Positions 58,205 to 64,000 of a DNA stretch of 64,000 nucleotides are shown one piece after another. The stretch covers positions 50,667,750 to 50,731,749 of the forward strand of contig OW388296.1 in assembly GCA_936450465.1 (NCBI GenBank). The letters are read 5' to 3'. The notes under the pieces were generated by a model, which had not been told where the DNA came from, made no database searches, and saw only the letters and a list, made by a program, of their open reading frames with translations. The first letter of the stretch is position 1. Each line of letters starts with the position of its first letter. Both the position numbers and the translations under genes were made by a program. Origin of the DNA: Gibbula magus (taxonomy: Eukaryota; Mollusca; Gastropoda; Trochida; Trochidae).

Positions 58205-59683
58205 TCATGAAACACACAGGCGCCTTAAACTGTACATATGGTTCAGACACTTTGACAGTTGATATTGCATCTTATCATTTGTAAACAGCCACAGGAATTT
58301 CTCACAACTTGAAAATGTAGGGAAGTTAGGGTCTTGTTGTTTAGCAGTGTTAAACAAAGGTAGTCTATTATTATCAAAATAACTGCATTCAACAACAAAA
58401 TGAAGTTCATCTTCTATAGATTTCTTATCACAGAGAGTACACAGTCTTTCAGAAAGAGGCGTGACTGGCTTGGTATATCTTCCACGTTCAATGTTGATAG
58501 GCAGGTTACCACAGCGCAAAGAGGCCATAACACTCCTATATGGCCTTGGTAGAGACATCTTAACATACTGGCATGTATCAATTTCTTGCTTAAACAATCT
58601 ATATGTCCTAAGCTTGTTCCCATTTTTGTTGTTCTTATCATTAAATAAATCTGAGTACCACTTCTCCCTGTCTCTCTTATCTAATTCCTGTAACACTTGG
58701 TCTAGAAACACTGATCTGCTGGTATTATTACAATAATCATAAACATTTCGACCACTGGTGATAGAAAGCTTCTTGACCATCTCCATTACCCTGTAATCCC
58801 ATGATGATTTCCTTCGAACTGACCACTGGTGGATGATTCCTGATATTGAGTTTGGATCTGATGTGGCGGTTTTATGAAAATATCTGAACACTTCAACTTG
58901 TAGCTTTGTCTGTTGGTGTCTCCACCCCATGTCACCTCGAACAGCAATATTTGAACTGTTTCTCCTCACACCAAGGAAAAATCGACAGGCTTTATTTTGA
59001 ACATTATTAATTTCTTTATAAGTGTTAAGACCCCACACACTGGCACTGTAGTTGAGCACAGGTTGGACATAACTGTCAAACAATTTGGTAAATACATCAT
59101 GACTCAGACCACCCATGGTATTTAACTTAGATATCACAGCCCCAAGGGCTCGGTTTGCTGCTTTACAAATTTCGGCCACAGTTTTCTTATAATTACAATG
59201 TTCATTTAGCCACATGCCAAGATATTTATATTCCTCACAATAATCAATGTCAATCTCGCCACATGTAAACTGGTAGGTTTCCATAGGGGTAGATACAGTC
59301 CGGCAGTGCATAAGCTTTGATTTCTCTTGATTCACCGACAGTTTCCATCGTTTTGACCAGTCAGATAGGCAATTCAGAAGTTTCTGTAAACTACTTACAT
59401 CAGGGGCTATTAGCACTATGTCATCTGCATACAATAATGATGAAATGTTCAGATTATCTATGTCAACACCACAGTTCAGTTCACTGAGTTTTCCTGCTAA
59501 ATCATTAATATACATTGAAAATAAAGTTGGTGAAAGGCAGCATCCTTGTTTCACTCCCACTGAAACATCAAACCAGTCAGTTCTTTCTGTATTTACCTTT
59601 ACACAACACTGAACTCCATTATACAGAGATTGAATGACATTAAGAAACAGTCCTTGAATTCCAAATTGATTTTTTTTTTTCAT
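58205..59683 (-). CDS. Non-LTR retrotransposon reverse transcriptase, 5'-truncated
   Basis: 492 codons without a stop. The first Met lies at a short poly-A stretch (KKK) at the truncation point and is not the natural start. Residues 43-62 hold GVKQGCCLSPTLFSMYINDL, residues 85-88 the catalytic YADD, 112-128 WKLSVNQEKSK, and 153-160 YKYLGMWL, all hallmarks of non-LTR reverse transcriptases that copy RNA onto nicked chromosomal DNA. The early RT motifs and any ORF1 or endonuclease are missing. The C-terminal region carries a C415-C418-H428-C433 zinc-knuckle-like motif (CTLCDKKSIEDELHFVVEC). No RNase H domain is seen. The clade is not certain. It cannot be active without its 5' half. Confidence 0.92.
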   Translation of the reverse strand: MKKKNQFGIQGLFLNVIQSLYNGVQCCVKVNTERTDWFDVSVGVKQGCCLSPTLFSMYINDLAGKLSELNCGVDIDNLNISSLLYADDIVLIAPDVSSLQKLLNCLSDWSKRWKLSVNQEKSKLMHCRTVSTPMETYQFTCGEIDIDYCEEYKYLGMWLNEHCNYKKTVAEICKAANRALGAVISKLNTMGGLSHDVFTKLFDSYVQPVLNYSASVWGLNTYKEINNVQNKACRFFLGVRRNSSNIAVRGDMGWRHQQTKLQVEVFRYFHKTATSDPNSISGIIHQWSVRRKSSWDYRVMEMVKKLSITSGRNVYDYCNNTSRSVFLDQVLQELDKRDREKWYSDLFNDKNNKNGNKLRTYRLFKQEIDTCQYVKMSLPRPYRSVMASLRCGNLPINIERGRYTKPVTPLSERLCTLCDKKSIEDELHFVVECSYFDNNRLPLFNTAKQQDPNFPTFSSCEKFLWLFTNDKMQYQLSKCLNHMYSLRRLCVS

Positions 59684-59690
59684 ATGTCAA

Positions 59691-60190
59691 GATTTGCCAA
59701 TCAGTGAAAGGCGACAACTATGTAATGTCACCCTGTCTAACAGGATGCAACTGTGATTACAACAACTAGCGTGGTGACAGGACAATACTGTCCAAACGTA
59801 ATCACTTCATGATTCATTATGGCATTCACAAAGCTGTTATTTCAGCAAATACATATAAATTAATGAGGCATAGCGTTATAATGTGGGAAGAGGTGATTCA
59901 AATATGGCATTTGATGATTAAACCTTTCACAAACTAGATGCACTTGATATGCCAAGATTGAATGGCCTTTTCTTGACCCGTCAGAGAAAAGCGACAATTA
60001 TGAAACTGCCATTCTGTCTGACAAGAGGCAACTGTGATAACAATGGGATTTACAACAATATGCATTGGGATGGGATTCTATTTTCCTGGCGTAATCACTA
60101 AGTGATTCGTTATGGTATTTTACAAACATAGCTGTGATTTTAACATTTATTTCCAAAATATTCCTATTTGATTATTACATCATTTGCGAC
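59691..60190. repeat. Diverged tandem duplication, about 265-bp unit
   Basis: Two units (from 59691 and about 59950) share, in order, AAGATTG, GCGACAA, TATGAAACTGCC/TATGTAATGTCACC, CTGTCTGACAAGAGGCAACTG-like, AATCACTTCATGATTCATTA/AATCACTAAGTGATTCGTTA, and AGCTGTGATTTT-like blocks. The first unit begins where the truncated LINE ends. Confidence 0.6.
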
Positions 60191-61215
60191 AGATATTCAC
60201 TGCATATTCCAAGACTGTATGGCCATTTCTTGGAGGGAGCTTTGTTCACATAACAAACAGGTCATATACTCGGTTGTGATCTTAAGATACATATTCAAAA
60301 TATGTAACATGTAGTGTAAAAATATCCGCAGACTTTATATGAGTTTCGTATTTGACTATAACACTATATGCGACAGATATTCCATAGAGCATAGAGTTCA
60401 TATGTGACAGATATTCACAAAATATTCCAAGATTGTATAGGTATTTTCTTGGAGGGAAGTTTATTCACATATAGTAAAGTTCATATGCGACAGGTATTCA
60501 CAATATATTCCAAGATTGTATAGGTCATTTCTTGGAGGGAAGTTTATTCATATATCATAGCATAGAGTTCACAGCAACAGGTATTCACTAGATATTCCAA
60601 GATTGTATAGGTCATTTCTTGGAGGGAAGTTTATTCACATATAGTAAAGTTCATATGCGACAGGTATTCACTAGATATTCCAAGATTGTATAGGTCATTT
60701 CTTGGAGGGAGGTTTATTCATATATCATAGCATATAATTCATATGCGACAGGTATTAACTAGATATTCCAAGATTGTATAAGTCATTTCTTGGAGGGAGG
60801 TTTATTCATATATCATAGCATATAATTCATATGCGACAGGTATTAACTAGATATTCCAAGATTGTATAAGTCATTTCTTGGAGGGAAGTTTATTCACATA
60901 TAGTAAAGTTCATATGCGACAGGTATTCACTAGATATTCCAAGATTGTATGGCCATTTCTTGGAGGGAAGTTTATTCACATATAGTAAAGTTCATACGCG
61001 ACAGGTATTCACTAGATATTCCAAGATTGTATAGGTCATGTCTTGGAGGAAGGTTTGTTCACATAACACAGAGTTCACATACTAGGTTGTGATCTTAACA
61101 TGCATATTCATAATATGTTATATACAGTGTAAGAATGTCTTAAGAGTTAATATCAGTATCCTATTTGAGTATTACACCATTTGCGACAGATATTCACTGG
61201 ATATTCCAAGATTGT
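60187..61215. repeat. Tandem array, about 83-bp unit, about 12 copies
   Basis: Unit: GCGACAGGTATTCACTAGAT, ATTCCAAGATTGTATAGGTC, ATTTCTTGGAGGGAAGTTTA, then TTCACATATAGTAAAGTTCA. The spacer alternates between CACATATAGTAAAG and CATATATCATAGCATA versions. Outer units are more diverged and carry a longer insert (TGTGATCTTAACATGCATAT type, near 60265 and 61088). The ATTCCAAGATTGTATAG word is shared with the palindrome modules at 55.2 and 62.6 kb. Confidence 0.9.
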
Positions 61216-62489
61216 ATTTTTGGTAATATCCACCTGAACACAATTTTATTAAACTGTTGCATCCTACTGACAATTATACCGTTCTGTATTTTGCCTAATT
61301 TAACAAACACTGTATGCATAGGAAATAATCCATGTCCTGCCTCATCCACTCATGTACACGTTAATTATCTATTAATGTAATGTAGATGAGGGGTTCAAAT
61401 CTGAAAATTCTGATCTGTTCTAATAATTTACTAGTGTTCATTTTTCGCAGGTCAGTTCCACTATAACTACAACCCAAAGTTAATTCATAAAGACAACACA
61501 TTATAACAACAAACTACATCAAAAGTATTTTACGGATTCTAATTCCGGAAAGACACCATCTCCATTGTGCTATGTGTTTTAAGGCATTAATCTCAAATAC
61601 AAATAAAATGTATAGAACAGACATGTAAACATCATGAACATATCATAGGGGACCATAAAGGAGGGGCAACTATTATCAATTTTGTACAAATTTTATATAT
61701 TTATTCATTCTATGTACATATGGTGAGACGCTACTAAACAATCAGTCTGGTTGTCTGTCTGCGATTAGATGTTCAACTAGTTTGTAATAAAATTATGGTA
61801 AGTAGTAAGTATTTCTGTCTGAATGATGTCTTCACTTAATACCAAGCTTGGTTAATCCGTGTGATAAACTGATAAATTCGAAATGTCATTGTGTGTTATA
61901 CTAACGGTAATATGGCATTAACGAAATATAGTATGCAGTCTCAATGAAATTTAAATTGAAATCAGCAGTATCAGAGGTTGAGAGATTTAATTATTTAATG
62001 GTGCCGTAATGTTCATTCATATTTTCCTTCTAACGCTTAAGGAACCTTTAAAGCACGGTGGCTTGTGTCTAACTTTACTTCATTTTAGATAAATTGCGAC
62101 TTATTTTGACCCTCCGTACGTTGTGTAATGTGACAAAAAGCTGCGTAAAAGATAAGTATCACACTGTACATGCTAAACATGAACAACGAAAGCTTCATAA
62201 CCGAAATTTCATATACCGTTGACACAGCGCAGTGCACAGAGCGCGCCGAGAAATAGTCCAAGGCTGAGACAAGCGTACCGAGATAATGGCTAGACGCATG
62301 ACGATTGATTAATTATCCCACTTGCTTGAAATTCTAAAACGCTATACACGACAGCCTCTACACACAGATAGTTAATTAAGGGCGCTCCAACAAAATTCAT
62401 ATTTGCCATCACGGTAATTATCAATAGCAATGCTATGCCTACACAGTGCAGTGTGAACGCCAACCATTAGGCTAATTAGACACCTTAGA
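61216..62489. other. No gene seen
   Basis: AT-rich; no exon with splice context or known repeat. Confidence 0.4.
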
Positions 62490-62660
62490 GCCGTACATAT
62501 CTTAAGATTTGTTATACCATCTTGGAATATAAAAATATTCCAAGATGGTATAGGCCAAATCTTAAGATATTTTTTCTTCCAAGATTGTATAGAACAGCTG
62601 CATCGAAACGTCGCACTCATATCAATAAAGAAGTTGACTATCCATAGAACTTGTTCTTAT
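62490..62660 (+). repeat. Palindrome module, copy Y
   Basis: Hairpin ATATCTTAAGATTTGTTATA...CCATCTTGGAATAT and its inverted arm (62497-62570), then CTTCCAAGATTGTATAGAAC, GCATCGAAACGTCGCACTC, AATAAAGAAGTTGACTATCC and ATAGAACTTGTTCTTAT. Opposite orientation to copy X at 55090-55330. Confidence 0.8.
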
Positions 62661-63955
62661 TTATTAGAATATAGAAATAATGTCAGCAAAGTAGTCGATT
62701 AATTAACACTGATAAGAAAGAGGACATTACTGATAATAAATGAGTCATGAACATGTATCCCTAAAACAAATAAAAACTAAATTTTGAAAACGACTTAAAT
62801 ACAATTTCGTCTTCTTTTTAAATGTAAGGCTCCAGAAAACTGAAATATGTTAACAGACTCATCAGCCAATAGGAAAATTCGTACATTACTACCTAAAACC
62901 CTATATTCATCTTCTTCTTCAGAACTAAAGCCTAACAACTTAGATAATGTGTATAGAATATTTGGCCAATTAGGATTATATTTTTTGAGAATCTGAAATA
63001 TTTTACACCTGTTCAGATGGAGATTATTATTTGTGGATTTGGTTACTCAGGTGTCAGTCCCAATTAGGATCACATAGACTACACTCTTGAAAATGTTTTC
63101 TTTTTTCTTTTCAAGAACTAAAGCATTAAAAATATGAACATTTGTTTGCAGACACCTTGGTTAATATGGATGGAAAAAAATACTTTTCAATTTTATTTGA
63201 TGCATGGCCTAATTATGTAAAGTCGGACGAGGTACAGAGCCAATGGATATATATTTAATAATATTTATATGATATTTTTTCTTCATACATAACCCACCTA
63301 AAAAGATTATCACTTTCTTTGAGAGTGTATTTTGTATTAATGTGGAATGACAAGACTGTCCACATGAACCGGACCATATCATAAGACGATTACACAGGGG
63401 TACTTTTGGTTGATATTAACTCCTTTGTTAATGCCATGGAATTTTAATTAATTCATGCAAATTGCCCTTGAATTAAAATTATCTCTAAATTTGGAGCTAT
63501 CATAGTTGAATGGTAATTAAAAAAACAATCGCTGTAGTAGATACTTGGTATATGATGAAATGTTGACAGTTAAGGGTCACTGTATTTAACATGCTTTTCT
63601 GTCTTTGAGGAGCCGAAGTTCATATTTGGTATATGGGTTTCATATTATGGATCTTGGTTACATTGTGTATATTTTACCTGAAGTTTAGAAAACGACTCTC
63701 CAACAAAACACATAGATATACCAATGATTTGAATATGAATGTTTCCTAATGATTTTTAATATTTGCAGAAAAACTTGAAAGATATAAAGAAATTGAGATG
63801 TAATCTGTTTTCACAGTATTGTTCACACAAAAGGAGCTTTAAAATTAAATATATTGACAGTGACTTATGTAGTGTTAATAAAAAAAAGCTTGGAATTATG
63901 TAATCACAACTCTATGGAAAGAACTTGACAATACAAAATATAACGATATTTGAAT
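62661..63955. other. No gene seen
   Basis: AT-rich; nothing recognised. Confidence 0.4.
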
Positions 63956-64000
63956 TTAAAAGGGCAGTAGCACGTTTTTCACTGTAATAAGGTGATGAAA
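63956..64000 (-). mobile_element. MITE family 1, copy G (cut by window end)
   Basis: TTAAAAGGGCAGTAGCACG followed by TTTTTCACTGTAATAAGGTGATGAAA, matching the minus-orientation end of family 1. It runs off the window. Confidence 0.85.

Larger units (their letters stand above)
57537..59690 (-). mobile_element. 5'-truncated non-LTR retrotransposon
   Basis: On the minus strand the element consists of the reverse transcriptase frame, a 3' UTR of about 630 bp, a terminal hairpin word GGCCTTAACAGGCC (about 57634-57647), the sequence GTAATAAACTATTATT and an (ATT)n tail at 57571-57537. A microsatellite tail rather than poly-A fits CR1/L2/RTE/I-type elements. The 5' end is lost within the RT domain. 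The intact frame suggests recent insertion. Confidence 0.85.

Overview
This 64 kb window looks like non-coding-rich nuclear DNA of a metazoan, most likely a lophotrochozoan and probably a mollusc. It is AT-rich, has no operons or bacterial-style genes, shows GT-AG introns, and is crowded with microsatellites, minisatellites, tRNA-derived SINEs, non-LTR retrotransposon pieces and TTAA-flanked MITEs. The taxon is an inference from repeat style and the kind of gene present; no marker gene fixes it.

One host protein gene can be built with confidence. It is a four-exon minus-strand gene between 21996 and 17236 with canonical splice sites, all introns phase 0, a TATA box, a signal-peptide exon and a 146-residue product. 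The C-terminal two thirds read as a small secreted BRICHOS-like domain (two cysteines 54 residues apart, an Asp upstream, and a TCYLWKL strand). The only other sizeable coding sequence is a 5'-truncated but intact non-LTR reverse transcriptase at 58205-59683 (minus). Two decayed reverse transcriptase remnants lie tail-to-tail at 49.6-51.1 kb.

Layout: 0.5-1.2 kb degenerate array; 3.1 kb CRE cluster; 4.6-6.5 kb a terminal-inverted-repeat element built from iterated AGTCGTA words, inserted in an older inverted copy of itself; 7.5-8.5 kb two degenerate tandem arrays; 11.2-15.4 kb a block bounded by a 123-bp inverted repeat and holding a GC-rich hairpin, tRNA-like SINE sequence and, at 14.6 kb, a complete type I hammerhead ribozyme on the minus strand; 15.9-17.1 kb two different MITEs; 17.2-22.0 kb the BRICHOS-like gene; 22-34 kb mostly unique AT-rich DNA with SINE and MITE copies; 34.2-36.6 kb a 41-bp minisatellite of about 57 units; 37.3-38.8 kb two MITEs and a second iterated-motif TIR element (ATTCGTA words); 41.5-48.9 kb SINEs, hairpins, CRE repeats and a possible third iterated-motif element; 49.6-53.8 kb retroelement debris; 55-57 kb palindromes and a TTTGATGAA satellite; 57.5-62.6 kb the LINE insertion, an 83-bp tandem array and another palindrome module; the window ends inside a further MITE.

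The most notable items are the hammerhead ribozyme, the BRICHOS-like gene, the TIR elements made almost wholly of one degenerate short word, and a set of 140-bp hairpins that share a plan but not a sequence.
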